64,000 bases of DNA, taken from assembly GCA_024196135.1 (NCBI GenBank), contig JAMQCK010000064.1:41365-105364 (forward strand), given 5' to 3'. The notes below the pieces were generated by a model. The model saw only the letters and a program-made list of their open reading frames with translations. It was not told the DNA's origin and ran no database searches. Both the position numbers and the translations under genes were made by a program. This stretch comes from Pleurotus ostreatus/Saccharomyces cerevisiae fusant (taxonomy: Eukaryota; Opisthokonta). Positions 1 to 12,192 of this stretch are shown here, piece after piece (position 1 is the stretch's first letter; the number at the start of each line of letters is the position of its first letter).

Positions 1-1022
1 TGCCATGTAAGAGATACTGTACGACTCGTCCGACCGTGGTTTGAGTAGAACCTCGTCATCAGCCTCTTCGACATGGATGGCACTCTCATAGACTCGACTG
101 CGGGTATCAATGGTGCTTGGGAGATATTCCACAAGGACTACCCACATATGGATATGGACAAGGTTCTCAGCAGTATGTGTCACAAGCATCCGCCTCATTG
201 AAGTCCTTCCGATGATACTCACCTTGACGTAGCTGCGCACGGTTTCCGCACTGTGGACAACCTCAGAATACACTGTGGACTGACAGATCCAGAGATAATT
301 GAGGTGATTGCTTCTATCTGCGTGCCATTCTATCTGCTCACGCGTAGTTAGAAAGAGGCAGAACGCTTCGAAACGGCCATCATCGAGGCTGCCCGTCAAC
401 CGGGAAGTCAGGGCATCGTCAAGCTGCCGGGTGTGAAGGAGATCATGGACGAGGTAAAGTTGATCCCCTCTGAGACGAATTTCGTTCATCGCACGGGGGC
501 GTCGTCTCAATGCCACTCAGCTCGCCCCCGCGAGGCATCTACCCAAGCCTCTCTGGGCAGTATGCACGTCCGCGACCCGCAAGTATGCGTCGCCAGCCAT
601 CGCAGCCGCAGGCATCGCCGAGCCGGATGTCTTCATCCGTTCCGAAGACGTCGAGCGTGGCAAGCCTAAGTAAGTTCCTTCGCCGGACGTAATACAATGT
701 AGTGCTGATTCCACTCAGCCCGGATCCCTACCTCGAAGGTGCGCATGGATGTGGCGTCAGTCCCGACAAATGCGTCGTCGTAGAGGACACGCCGCCTGGC
801 ATTCGCGCCGGCATTGCAGCAGGGGCCATCACCATTGGCCTGTTGACGACGCATAGCCGCGAGGCCATGCTTGCTGCCAACCCTACGTACCTCGTCAAGG
901 ATCTATCAAGGTATTTTCGTCACGACTCATGAACCCGCCAACGCGAAGCTGAATTTCTCGACAGCGTTACCGTCAAGCGCTCACCGGAGGGTGGCGTTGA
1001 CCTGACCATTGATCACGAGTAA
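1..1022 (+). CDS. HAD-superfamily sugar/glycerol phosphatase, 5' end missing
   Basis: Partial gene running in from the left edge. Exons: up to 6, 49-172, 233-303, 352-453, 521-669, 719-910, 965-1022. The protein carries HAD motif I (FDMDGT), motif II inside WAVCTSATRKYA, the motif III Lys in KPNPDPY and motif IV VEDTPPGIRAG. This is the layout of fungal glycerol-3-phosphate and 2-deoxyglucose-6-phosphate phosphatases, which hydrolyse small phosphate monoesters in the cytosol with Mg2+ and an Asp nucleophile. The first exon and the start codon lie outside the window; base 7 begins a GTAAGA donor. Exact substrate cannot be told from sequence. Next gene is convergent. Confidence 0.85.
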
Positions 1023-1199
1023 CGATCACGCCAACATTGCGAACTGTAATCCCAATGTACTGCAATAAATCCAGCAATGTGTGCACGGATTTTTCTCTCA
1101 GACGGTATCCGTATGATTTCTTTTCGATGAAGACCATTTGTGGCAACAAACGAAAGTTACAAAGACAGGTAGACCTCTTCACCAGATGCCAATCTCGCC

Positions 1200-2787
1200 T
1201 CAGGCCTCATTGCTGGGCCCCGCCGCCGCTCGTCCCCCAGTAGGCACCGTCGGACTCGTCTGGGCGTTCCGATGGCTCAACAGCTTGCGCAATCGTCTTG
1301 TTTCGCTATGAGGCTCTGCTTCAAACGACATCTCCACGCAGACTTGGCGCAGATAGCCATCCTCCAGCATCTGCGCGCACTCGGGCGTATACTCGTCAAG
1401 CTCATGTCCATCCTCTGGCAGCCCACGGCGAGAACAGAGTCGGTCGATGATCCTTGATCGTGTCTGCAGACGACGAGGATCAATCAGACGAGTAAGCATC
1501 AGCTATGAGGGCTGGAAAACCCACTCCTTCACGACGACCCATGCAGCGCCAGACATTCCACGCTTCGGGGAATATGCGGTAGATATGCGCGCCCACGTAG
1601 CGCCACCCAGCGTTCTGTCGTAGCTCAGCTCCTTGCTCGCTAATATCAACCCTGACGACTTACTACACCGTGCATAGGGAATATGAACGTGTGCAGAACG
1701 GTGTTTGCCGCTTGCGCACTCTCAATTTCCTCCAGAACGCGTCTACTCTCCGCCTCCTCTCCCCAGTCGATGAGGAAGGTCCTTTCCTGGGTCTGCTCTT
1801 CGAGAAATGTGGGATCATAAAGGAAGATGTGCGGGCCAAAAATCTTGAACTGCAGGTGCGGCGATGGCTGCGATCCCATCTCCTCGAGCAGAGAGGTCTA
1901 TGGAGGCCGTCAATCAGAACGCTCCATGAGTGCTTCTGTATTACCTGCTCGTCGCTTAGGTGCAATGCCTCTTTGATGTCGCCTACGGACAATCTCGGTG
2001 ACGAGAACTTGGCTGAGGCTGGAGCAACACCATGGCGGATTCTCAACGATATTCCAGCCTCTCCGCTTGGTGTATCCAAAGACGTCGAAAGCGCCTGTGT
2101 ACCTGACTCACGAGCGTCCTCGCTTGAGTTGGTCGGAACGCCATTGCTGGCGTTTTCATTCGGTGAAGGCCTCTGGGGCCTTACTGTTGCTTCGCTCTCC
2201 TGCGAGACGCTCGGTTGTGGTGAAGGCTGGCGGCGTTCAGCTGGCGGAGTCGAAGCATACATGCTTGAAGTAGAGCTCCTCGAGCTGCTTCTTGGTGGCG
2301 GAGGACGCGGAGGAGTAGTGTTTACCGCGTTTTCTCGCCTATTTAAGCTACCGGACGAGCTGCTCGACTAGGGCGATCAGTACATGATGACATGAAAGCA
2401 GCTTCTGATATAAATACCTCAATCGGAGTCGTGTCGTCCAACAGATCCTTGATGAACCTCCTTGCATGTCGAAGCTTACGGCGATCTGCGTCGCGCTGCC
2501 GCTCCAGAGTTTCCAGTTGCTGACGTCCTTGAGAGCTGTCCGACCGTCGCGAGCTCAGTAGCTCAGTTCTTCTCCGTTCACTTTCAGATAATCTTCGAAG
2601 CAGCAAAGCAATCTCTTGCTCTGATCTTTCAGAGATCGCAGCCAGTCTGCCGTGCACATCTACGACAGACGATGCGAGGCGTTGGACCTGGTATTTTCTG
2701 TTTACATCGCAGGGTCAGCAGAGGGTTCAGAATTACCTCTCCTGTTAGCGTGCGTAGCTCTTGATGGACGGTGGGACGAGCAGACAT
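1200..2787 (-). CDS. Uncharacterised coiled-coil protein, fungal
   Basis: Six exons on the minus strand: 2787-2737, 2687-2418, 2367-1945, 1897-1664, 1614-1525, 1463-1200, giving 443 residues. I do not recognise the family. Residues about 20-105 are rich in Glu, Arg, Leu and Gln with heptad-like spacing (for example QEIALLLRRLSESERRR), predicting a coiled coil. A Ser/Pro-rich linker follows, then a compact C-terminal region with aromatic motifs (FGPHIFLYDP, NAGWRYVGAHIYRIFPE) that looks folded. A relation to the basidiomycete DUF6697 group is a guess. All five introns are 49-61 bases and phase 0. The start is the first ATG in frame; it is divergent from the amidohydrolase with a 360-base shared promoter. 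Confidence 0.75.
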
Positions 2788-3147
2788 GACCGAGTTCACG
2801 TTGTGGGAAAGAAGTTGAAGTTCAACACGGCCCGCACGTGCCGAGACTCGAATCGTCACGGTACGGTCACGGTGCTCCTCCTCACCCCTCCGTCTCACCT
2901 TCTACATTCCTGCCATATCCCCATTCGAGGTTCCTAGTCGAGATTCGAGTTGCGCCGAAGAGACTGGATTCTGGGTAACGAGGGTTGGAAGCAGAAGGAA
3001 CTAGTATCACCGGTCCGGATTTGCCGCCACAAGTTGACCATCAATGATCTCACCCGCCTCTCATAGCGCGCCCATCGCGAACGACGGCGAGAGCACCTTT
3101 CCGACACCCGCAATCGCCAGTTTAGGCGCGGAAAGTGACCGCACACA
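2788..3147. promoter_or_regulatory. Divergent intergenic region
   Basis: Shared 5' region between the coiled-coil gene (minus) and the amidohydrolase gene (plus). I see no clear TATA box and no other coding signal. Confidence 0.4.
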
Positions 3148-4420
3148 ATGGCTGCCGTCGTCCAGCGCATGATTGTGGACGTGCACACGCACGTCTACCT
3201 CCCCCGCTATGCCGCGCTCCTCCGGCAGCGCACGAATATCCCGCGCATCATTAGCCACCAGGACCCTAAGGGCAAGACAGAGGAGCGCCTCGTTATTCTC
3301 AGTGACGAGCCTGCGGAGGGGCGCCCAGTCGGGCCACAGTACTGGGATCGCGCGGAGAAGCTCGCATTCATGAACAAGCATGACATCGACATATCCGTGG
3401 TCAGGTGCGCGCCCATATCCCTTTGCATGCGGTCCAACGCTCATCACACTTTCTATGCAGCACCGCGAACCCTTGGCTCGACTTCCTTACCCCATCCGAG
3501 GCTCAGGGGATGGCCTCCGAGCTGAATGAAGACCTCGAGGAGTACTGCATGAGCTCCCCGATCCTCCCAGATACCACCTTCCGCCGGATGTATGGCTTCG
3601 GTCTCGTCCCCCTCGTCCCCGGCGCGCAGGTTACGTCCGTGGTGAACGCCGTGCACCAGATCCACGCGCTGCCCCACCTCCGGGGCGTTATCCTGGGCAC
3701 ACAGGGCCTCGGCAAGGGCCTGGACGATCCCGCTCTCGACCCCGTGTGGGACGCGGTGGAGAAAGCCGGGCTAGTAGTATTCATCCACCCGCATTATGGC
3801 GTTGGTGGTGAGCGATGGGTTACGCATGGTAATGGGCACGTCCTCCCCCTCGCGCTGGGCTTCCCATTCGAGACAGCCACGGTGCGTATCAGCTGCCGGT
3901 CAACTTTCTCTATCTGACAATATTATAGGCTGCGACACGCCTCATTCTTTCAGGCGTACTCGACCGCTTCCCCTTCCTCCGCCTTCTGCTTGCCCATTCC
4001 GGTGGCGCGCTCCCCGCCCTCTCCTCCCGCCTCGCCTCCTGCATAATCCACGACGAACAAGTCGCCAACCGCCTCAAGCACGACGCGCGCTACTACCTCG
4101 GCAGGCTCTACTACGACGCCGTCGCCTACGGCCCCGAGGAACTCGGCTTCCTCAGCGAAGTCGTCGCGCGCGCCGGGCGCTACGAGTCCTCCACGGGCAG
4201 CACCGCACCGCCGGACCGCAACATCGGCACCCAGCGAATACTCTTCGGCACGGACAACCCCTTCTTCCCGCCTGCGAACGGCAATGGGGAGCGGTGGCGG
4301 AGTGTGACGGAGAACACGGAGGCGATTGACGCGGTCCCGGGTTGGACGCCAGAGAGCAAGAACGGCGTCTTCGGTGCCAATGCTATCGCTCTTTTCAATC
4401 TCGGTGGCTCGAGTCGTTGA
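3148..4420 (+). CDS. Amidohydrolase_2 family, ACMSD-like decarboxylase
   Basis: Three exons (3148-3404, 3461-3881, 3929-4420), 389 residues. Metal-binding signatures of the ACMSD/amidohydrolase_2 family are visible: N-terminal IVDVHTHVYLP (His-x-His), a central VVFIHPHYG, then LLLAHSGGALP and the C-terminal Asp in LFGTDNPFF. Family members are cytosolic zinc TIM-barrel enzymes; the best known is 2-amino-3-carboxymuconate-6-semialdehyde decarboxylase, which pulls the kynurenine-pathway intermediate away from quinolinate. Length is slightly above the usual 330-350. The nearby QPRT gene (6683-7813) makes an ACMSD role attractive, but related decarboxylases act on other aromatic acids, so the substrate is inferred only. 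Confidence 0.85.
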
Positions 4421-4673
4421 TAGCTTGGGCATGGATGCGGAATGGGAACATTGGGGACGAAGATACTAGATACGATGTAAGCTATTTTGTTGCCTCCCTG
4501 CTGTGTATCCTATCGAACAATGTACTATTACTTTGAGAATGCATACACGGTTGCGGAAGGTTGTACCTCCCCTCATCTTGGACGTCTAGCATTGGCGTGC
4601 GCAGACCTGCCATTAGTGGTACAGCATTATTGCAATCCATAAGATAGTGTAACCTGCTCTTTTACCGCGGTCC

Positions 4674-6144
4674 TTATCCAGACATGGAGGTTCTCGGCAT
4701 TCCCTCTCTGCTATGCAATGAAGGGTCAACCTCAGTCATGTCGTACATTCGTATTGAAGGCTCAATTGAGCCATCGGTATCAGTGCTCGGCCCTGACAAG
4801 GCGAAGTCGTCATCCATCGTAGCGCGCGTGTCCTCTCCATGGGCCTTGTCCCCATCTGCGAAGCGCATGGCATGCGATATTTGTGCACTGTCGAGCAGGG
4901 GCCTTTCCTTGCTGTCGTACATAGCAGTGAGGACGACGATAGTTGGATAAATGCCCTGAATAGGTGTATGATCAACGCACAGAAGATCGGTGAAAGAGGA
5001 CCTTACACGAGATACTGAGCACGACCGAGGCAACGAGCTCCGCGACCGTGAACTTTGACGTTCCGATGGTAGCCTGAACAGCGAGGAAGCTAATCTGTTG
5101 GACGCAGATAGGGATGGAACGGCGCATCTCGAGACGCAAAGCTTACCCATACGACGCTGTAAAAGCATCCCGACTCCAGAAGCAAGACCAGCACCCGCTC
5201 AACCTGGGTTTTCCGCGCGGATAGACCTAGGGCGCTCTTGATGTCACGGAAGTATTGCCTGGGGATGCGGGTCAATGTATGCAGAGGGCTCAAGCACTCA
5301 AGAAGGCTCACCATACTTTGATCGCGACCAGTATCGTCGCGACGACGTTGGTGAGCATAAGCAAAATCAACATTGTGAGGGGTTGCGCCTTCGGCACTGG
5401 ATGAGGGTGCATCTTCCCCGTTATATGCCACATGGCGTCGAGGATGGCGCCAACTAGAACAGACGGGGTTCAGTCAATATGTTTGAATGAGGGCTGCAGT
5501 CGCATACCTAGACTTCCGCACGTGCATAACAGCAGTATACCCTTCGCGATGCGATTATCTGACCATATAACCCACGCTCGCCAAACAACAATCACGTCGC
5601 TGAGGACGTACTGGGGCCGGTGAGTATATGATAGTCGAATTGGTTTGAGCTACACTCACTTCTATACGGGCAGTCACCGCGCCTACAATGTCCAACCGGA
5701 AGAGTAGCTGCAGTATACTCCTGACGTCTGTTCCAGAATATACTGGGAGTTGAACCAGGTAGTACAATGCATTGGTGATCACGCTGATTGCAGCGCAGAA
5801 GAAGAGTACGCCAATAGCGACAAGCATCAGGTGCGAGCGGCCTGCTCGACGTCTAGAGAATCAACAGCCGTCAGTACAACAATGTTTAGCCGGAGAGCTA
5901 ATGTCTGAACTAACGCAAGTACGCTCGCAGCCGCGATCGAGAAAGCTGTCTGTATGCCTGTCAAATATTTCGTCAGCACCGTCGACTCCAGCAGCTTGCG
6001 GTGTACTTATGGGACACCTGCGCAGCTGGGATACGCACCGAAGAAGACGAAATCGAGAGCTATTTGTGTGTATACCCTCTGAAGGGCATACACGTCGGCG
6101 GCGCCCAAGGGGTTGTAGATAGTCCTTGCCCGCAGGCTGACCAT
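4674..6144 (-). CDS. Multi-pass membrane protein, basidiomycete family
   Basis: Eight exons: 6144-6039, 5957-5915, 5852-5660, 5610-5508, 5453-5312, 5258-5147, 5094-5002, 4955-4674; 357 residues. About seven hydrophobic helices are spread along the chain, separated by typical motifs (YLVQLPVYSG, VLSDVIVVWRAWVIW, GIYPTIVVLTAMYDS) of an uncharacterised membrane family that is abundant in Agaricomycetes (DUF6533/6534-like, from memory). The last 80 residues are a polar cytosolic tail. The last intron seems to use a weak donor (AAG|GTCCTC); the GTGTAAGG nearby would break the frame. A minus-strand ATATAAAA lies 43 bases upstream of the ATG. Function unknown; a receptor-like role is only a guess. 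Confidence 0.8.
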
Positions 6145-6186
6145 TGTGGAGAATGCTCTACTTGAGGCTCATGTTAGAGGCATGCC

Positions 6187-6194
6187 TTTTATAT
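6187..6194 (-). promoter_or_regulatory. TATA box of membrane-protein gene
   Basis: Reads ATATAAAA on the minus strand, 43 bases upstream of the ATG at 6144. Confidence 0.45.
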
Positions 6195-6682
6195 GGTAGC
6201 AGCGCGTACATGGAAGCATCCGGCAGTGTCTGTGAGCAGATGCGCCCGTGGCCGATCGGCGCTGATCAATGATAGGACGGGCGACTTACAATCACTGCCA
6301 TCAGCGCTGGAGGGCGGTTCACTACGAGCAAGACCAGCACCCTCGTGGGACCATGCCCCGCCGTGCCTTCCGCATCGTGGCAGTCTACGATCAGCGGCGA
6401 AGCAAGGGCCCGGTATCCTGTGTGTCAGTAGCAGCGGTCGGTATTCCCAGATTTGGGCAAAAGGAGGGTATCCGCAGCAAGACGATGGAAGAGAGAGCGG
6501 TAGTTCGTGCGGGATGGTGTGGGTTCCGCTAACCCAATGCTGCGTGCGACTGTCTGGTGAATAGAGAAAGCTCTGACCTTGACAGCATTCGGATGTTACA
6601 TCGCGCCGCCCATAGAGGACATCATGATTGAAGATCAGCGGGAGTCAAGTTAGTTACTCATAAGGATACAAGTGGTTTGGTC
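6195..6682. other. Intergenic, no gene seen
   Basis: Lies between the 3' end of the QPRT gene and the promoter of the membrane-protein gene. A 123-codon open frame at 6193-6564 has no recognisable protein character. Nothing else seen. Confidence 0.5.
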
Positions 6683-7813
<1,131 letters not shown>

Positions 7814-8168
7814 GACGGACAAAGGAGAGTGAGGATCACAACATCGATCCAAGATCCGGGATGGCGCACTAAGCACTCGTCCTGCTCACTGAGTCACACA
7901 GATCGTTCAATTGAAGCGCCACACCTGGCCAGTCCAGAGTCCATTTCAGTCGTCTAAATACCATGGAAAACGAGTCGTAAGAGCGATTGCGATGTGGTAT
8001 ATGAAGGTAAGGGTGATGGCGGGGACGCCGTAATAGATTAGAGACTAGCAAGTAGAAGTCGACATGAGTCGTGTCACCGCTGCCACCATTGCACCGAGGG
8101 TCCATTAGATGATCGTAAGTAGCGTCCGTGATGAAGGGGCCGATATGAAGTCCTCGAGAACATGCGCT
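7814..8168. other. Intergenic, no gene seen
   Basis: Promoter side of BNA6 and 3' side of the GPI-protein gene. No coding or RNA signal recognised. Confidence 0.5.
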
Positions 8169-8816
8169 TTACGCGAGGAAAGCACCGAGAAGGGCGACCG
8201 CGCCAATGAGGCCGGTCTGGGCGGTCGTGGCGAGCGCACCGTTGTTGTCGTCACCGCTGCTGCCAGAGCTGGCAGAGGAAGAAGCGCCGGAAGACGTGGC
8301 GGTAGAGGTCTGGCTGCCAGACTTCGTGGACGAAGACGCAGAGCTGGAGAAATGCATTAGCAACGAGGACTACAGCAAGCATCAGAAGCAAACTCACCAA
8401 TCCTTCTCCTCCTCAATGTCGAACATGACGGACTGGGCGTAAATCCTGTCCGACTGCTTCTTGCTGTAGACGAGGTTGACCTGGAAGTCGTCGCCCGACG
8501 GCCAGCCTCCCTCGGGGGCGTCGATGTCGAGGCTGTCCTTGCTGGCATCGACATTCTCCGCGAGGACGATGGGCTCGCTGAGGACCGAGGAGTCCTGGTT
8601 CACGAGGACGACGGTGAAGTTCTTGGCATCCGTCTGGACGGTTTGCCACTCGAGGCTGCGAGCGACTTCAGTCGATGAAAACATGAGCCAACAGCGAGAT
8701 ACTCACGTCTGAGCATTGCAGTTCGTCCAGCCCTTCTTCTCCGAAGGCTGCGTAACGGTGAAGGCCGCCGCGAAGGAGGCGAGCGAGAGAACAGCGATGG
8801 CAGCAGCGGAACGCAT
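8169..8816 (-). CDS. Secreted GPI-anchored Kre9/Knh1-like protein
   Basis: Three exons (8816-8707, 8655-8398, 8343-8169), 180 residues. A signal peptide (MRSAAAIAVLSLASFAAAF) leads into one beta-sandwich domain of the Ser-Thr-rich GPI-anchored/Kre9-Knh1 family, with the usual LEWQTVQTD, FTVVLVNQD, NVDASKDS and GGWPSGDDFQVNLV segments. A Ser/Thr/Gly-rich stalk follows and the chain ends in a hydrophobic GPI-attachment tail (LIGAVALLGAFLA). Family members sit at the plasma membrane or wall; yeast Kre9 affects beta-1,6-glucan. This short one-domain form is common and multi-copy in mushrooms. A TATA-like ATATAAA is about 95 bases upstream of the ATG. Confidence 0.92.
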
Positions 8817-8910
8817 GGTGAAGATGGCGGGGAAGAAAGTGACACGAGAAAATGCGACGATGGGAATGGGAGGGACGAAGCGGATGGGGAAGATGGGCGA
8901 AAGGCCATGG

Positions 8911-8917
8911 TTTATAT
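8911..8917 (-). promoter_or_regulatory. TATA box of Kre9-like gene
   Basis: ATATAAA on the minus strand about 95 bases before the ATG at 8816. Confidence 0.5.
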
Positions 8918-9481
8918 GGGCGGGCGGGCAATAGCGCCGTGTTCGTTTCAAAGCCTCGAAGCCGATTGAAACGCAGGGCAACCACCGTCGGAGGCGATGC
9001 GCGTCCGGGCGCGACGCCGCGATGATACAGATTCATGTCATTCCGGAAGTCAATTGGCAGTGTAGCGAGGGTGAGGGCGAATAGGCGCCCAACAGAAAGA
9101 GCTTCAAGAGCAGGGTCTTACGACCTCGCCACCACGGAATTATGTAGCAGAAGACCAGTTATGGTCAAAACGTGCGCTTCATGTCTAGTTATGCTCGCCT
9201 TGCACATCAGACACGACTGATGTCGACCAATGGCGGGCAGAACATCCCGCCAACCATTATGGCCATCGGGGACAGGCAGTGACAGCCAGGTGGAACTATT
9301 TCCGATGTCTTCAGGGCCCGTTGACGCCCACGGAAAATTGAAAGGAAGGCTGTGTTGCGCACGCGTTTACGACCTCCATCGAGCACTGGTCTAGCGAAGA
9401 CGGTGATAGTGCGGCATGGACACTTGGTACAAGGAGGGGGCACTCAGCTTTAGTCGCGGGTACATAAGCAGGCTGCGCTAG
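8918..9481. other. Intergenic, no gene seen
   Basis: Upstream region of the Kre9-like gene and 3' flank of the Gemin2-like gene. No coding region, tRNA or repeat recognised. Confidence 0.5.
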
Positions 9482-10802
9482 TCAAGTTGCTGGAAGGCCT
9501 CTTAGCATACTTTCCACATCGTCCCACAAGTCCAGCTGGCCCCATACGCCAATGATGGTCCCGAGAAGCACCCAACATGACCTCTCACTGAATGCGCTGG
9601 CCTTGCCAACTACCGTACGCTCCGCAGACTTGACATCCGACGACTCTGCCTTCTGGGTGGAAGTCGACTCGATCCGTCCCGCGTCCGCTCGAGGGGTCAC
9701 CTCTGGTGTCGGATACGCCTCGGGCGAGCGAGGCGAGGAAGCCGCACTTGACGCGATATCGTCGTCCTCCTGCGCTTCAGCAACTGCCTCAGGGCCATGC
9801 AGTCGCGTTCGCATTCGCGCCTCCAGCAGCGATATGCATGCACGTGCTACTTGTCGAAGCGAGTTCATGTGGTCGGCAGAGATATGCTGGCCCAGGCGCG
9901 CAAGCAGCGAGAACATCCATCGCGCGTGCAGTTCTGTCATGTCGTACATTGCAGGGTCCTTGACATGCCCGCGGATCCAGAACGCGAAATGCCGTAGTAA
10001 TTGCACGGATAGGTCCTGCAAGTAGGCGCATTAGCCTTGTCCGCCTCCCGGTCGAGGAACGCACCTCGTTAAACGACCTAAGCAAATATGGCGTAGGTTC
10101 TCTGGGGGTCGTGTTTCCATCCGACGATACCGCGCCATTCTGTGGTGCAGCAGAAACCAGTTCGCCATCCTCATTGAAGACCATCTCAGTGTTCGCCTCT
10201 TCGGGCTCATCTGCTTCTTCGCCTCGGAAGAAGCGCCGTCGTTTTGCGGCGCGCGACAGAGGTGGATTCCACACTGACTCGGGTTCACCGCACAGGAACT
10301 TCCACCACAAAACACGTTCCCTGTTGCCTGGCGTGGCAGCAGGAGGCTCGGCTTGCGGACCGATCGTCGGCGCTTTTGCAGGTTGGACGAGGTTCTGTGC
10401 GATGGCTTGATCAGCGACAAGATGATCGAGCGTGAAGACAAGGCGCGTACCTTTCGGAAGTTGTTGAAGCGTCGGACGTGCTGCTTGCGCCATTCATCAG
10501 ATGGAAGAAGTGCATGCGCGCTAGTGCGCGCGCGAGGGGGAGGGGTAGGTTCCGGCTGAGCATAGGGATTGGGGACGCTCGTAACATTGGGCAGGCGGAA
10601 CGCGTCGCGTCTGCAGCATGGAAATCAGCTGGAGATGGTAGGGGTAGCGTACCACGTACCGTACTGTCAGTAGATACTCCATTCCATTCGTAATTTCGCC
10701 CGACTCAGGGAGCTTTGTGGCGACAGGCAAGATCTGCGCCTGGCCGGTCGGGCGCTCGTCCTCGCTGTCATCGTCGACCTCCTCACGCTTGCGTTTGGCC
10801 AT
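9482..10802 (-). CDS. Gemin2/SIP1-like snRNP assembly protein
   Basis: Four exons (10802-10660, 10610-10451, 10394-10065, 10015-9482), 388 residues. The order of conserved blocks fits the SIP1 (SMN-interacting protein 1, Gemin2, yeast Brr1) family: NGMEYLLTVR near the start, LPSDEWRKQHVRRFNNFR, VLWWKFLCGEP, the helical DLSVQLLRHFAFWI, then the C-terminal WVLLGTIIGVWGQLDLWDD. Gemin2 binds the Sm protein ring during spliceosomal snRNP assembly; the very high intron load of this genome fits a need for it. The stretch between residues 150 and 210 and the linker near 290-350 are low complexity. A bipartite KRKR near the start may be a nuclear signal. Confidence 0.85.
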
Positions 10803-11061
10803 TCTGAGATGGACGTAGGTTCGCTGGATAAGTTTCCGTCCGCCTCAGAGCCCTTTGCGAGTAGTGCGCAGCGATTTGGCGCAAGACCAGAGCGCGCTTG
10901 ATGACGGCAGAGAGCAAGACGCAGTGATCAGCGCTTTGCTCGACTTATTGTTGACTTCTCCCCTCACGTCTTGTATGGCCTGCCTCGGCGCAATTTTCCC
11001 TGCGTCTTCGCCACTGCTATAGCGCGTCACTAGAAGCTTTCTTGAATATTTCTGGCATACT

Positions 11062-12192
11062 ATGGCCGAGCCTGACAATGACATCGACCCGGAAGCGCTA
11101 CAGGCGCAGGTCGCGCTGTCCATGTCCTTCGCAGACAGTCTAGTCTCTTCTTGGCTTAAACCCGCGAGCGGAAAGCTCCAGCGTACGCACAAGGACTACG
11201 AGAATGAGCTCAAGGAGCACATGCGCCGTCCCGCCAGGTGAGCCCAATTCTCCATAATAAGTTGTTATGCTGACGGTTTACCCAGACTTGGTGTTGGCGC
11301 GAGCGTTCCCCAGGCTGCTAGCTTGACGAGAGAGCAGGTGAAGTTGAAGCACGCCCTTACCGGCAAGAAGCGGGCGCACGACGACGATGAGGCCGGTGGC
11401 GCACGCGGGGACGATGACGATGTCATGGAGAGTCGGGGTAAAGCCGTACAAAAGCGTGCGCGACTAGACCCCTTTTCCACGACCAAGAAAAAGAAGAAGG
11501 GCGTGGAGACTGAGGCTAAGGCAGGCGCCTCTACCCAGGAGCAGGCCGCGACCTCGCCGAAGAAACTTCCATCGAAGGAGGGCGAGACCGAGCCAGCCGC
11601 CGCTCCGTCAGCACCAGCGCCTATGAAGGATACGCCTGCGGACAAAGATGCACAACCCCCCTCTCTTGAAGGCAGCGCAGGCACGTCCAATGCCACTCCG
11701 AAGAAAAAGAAGAAGAAAAATCGGGGCAACGCGGAAGTCAAGAGCTCGCAGGCCAGTGGCTCGTCGGTGCCGAGCAGTAACCTAGTCGCTCCATCCGTAG
11801 CAATGAACGGTGTCTCCTCGTCTCAAGCGAAAGGATCTGACTCCGGTATGCATATCCCTCTGGCGCGCAGATAGCACACCCTAACATCTTCTTCAGCAGC
11901 GTCACCCGAACGGAATAAGGCTGCGTCACCCACACCAGCAACGCCCCAGTCGCCGTCCAAAACCAAGCCATTCCTTGCCGCTTCGTCTCCGTCAGTCAAG
12001 AAGCGCGGCCCGGACACGGATATTCTCAAGCAGCCTATACTCAACCTCGACGGCCCTCCTCCATCAGACGAGTCTGAGGATGACGACGAGAAGCCCGAGG
12101 CCACGACTGTATCATCTTCCAAGAAGCGGAGGAGGCGGAAGAAGAAGAAGAAAAACGGGGCTGCGACGGCGGGAGGGGAGCAGGCGTCGTAG
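11062..12192 (+). CDS. Lys-rich nuclear protein, DUF3245-like N-terminus
   Basis: Three exons (11062-11237, 11286-11845, 11897-12192), 343 residues. The N-terminal 55 residues (ADSLVSSWLKP, THKDYENELKEHMRRPARLG) resemble the small fungal DUF3245 family of unknown function. The rest is disordered, with poly-Lys runs at residues about 140, 220 and 330 (KKRRRRKKKKK) and acidic patches, as in nucleolar proteins. Divergent from the Gemin2-like gene with 259 bases between the ATGs. The last intron ends in CAGCAG, so two in-frame products differing by one Ala are possible. Confidence 0.8.

Noticed and set aside
6193..6564. 123-codon plus-strand frame
   Set aside because: Lies in the promoter of the divergent membrane-protein gene and has no protein-like pattern.
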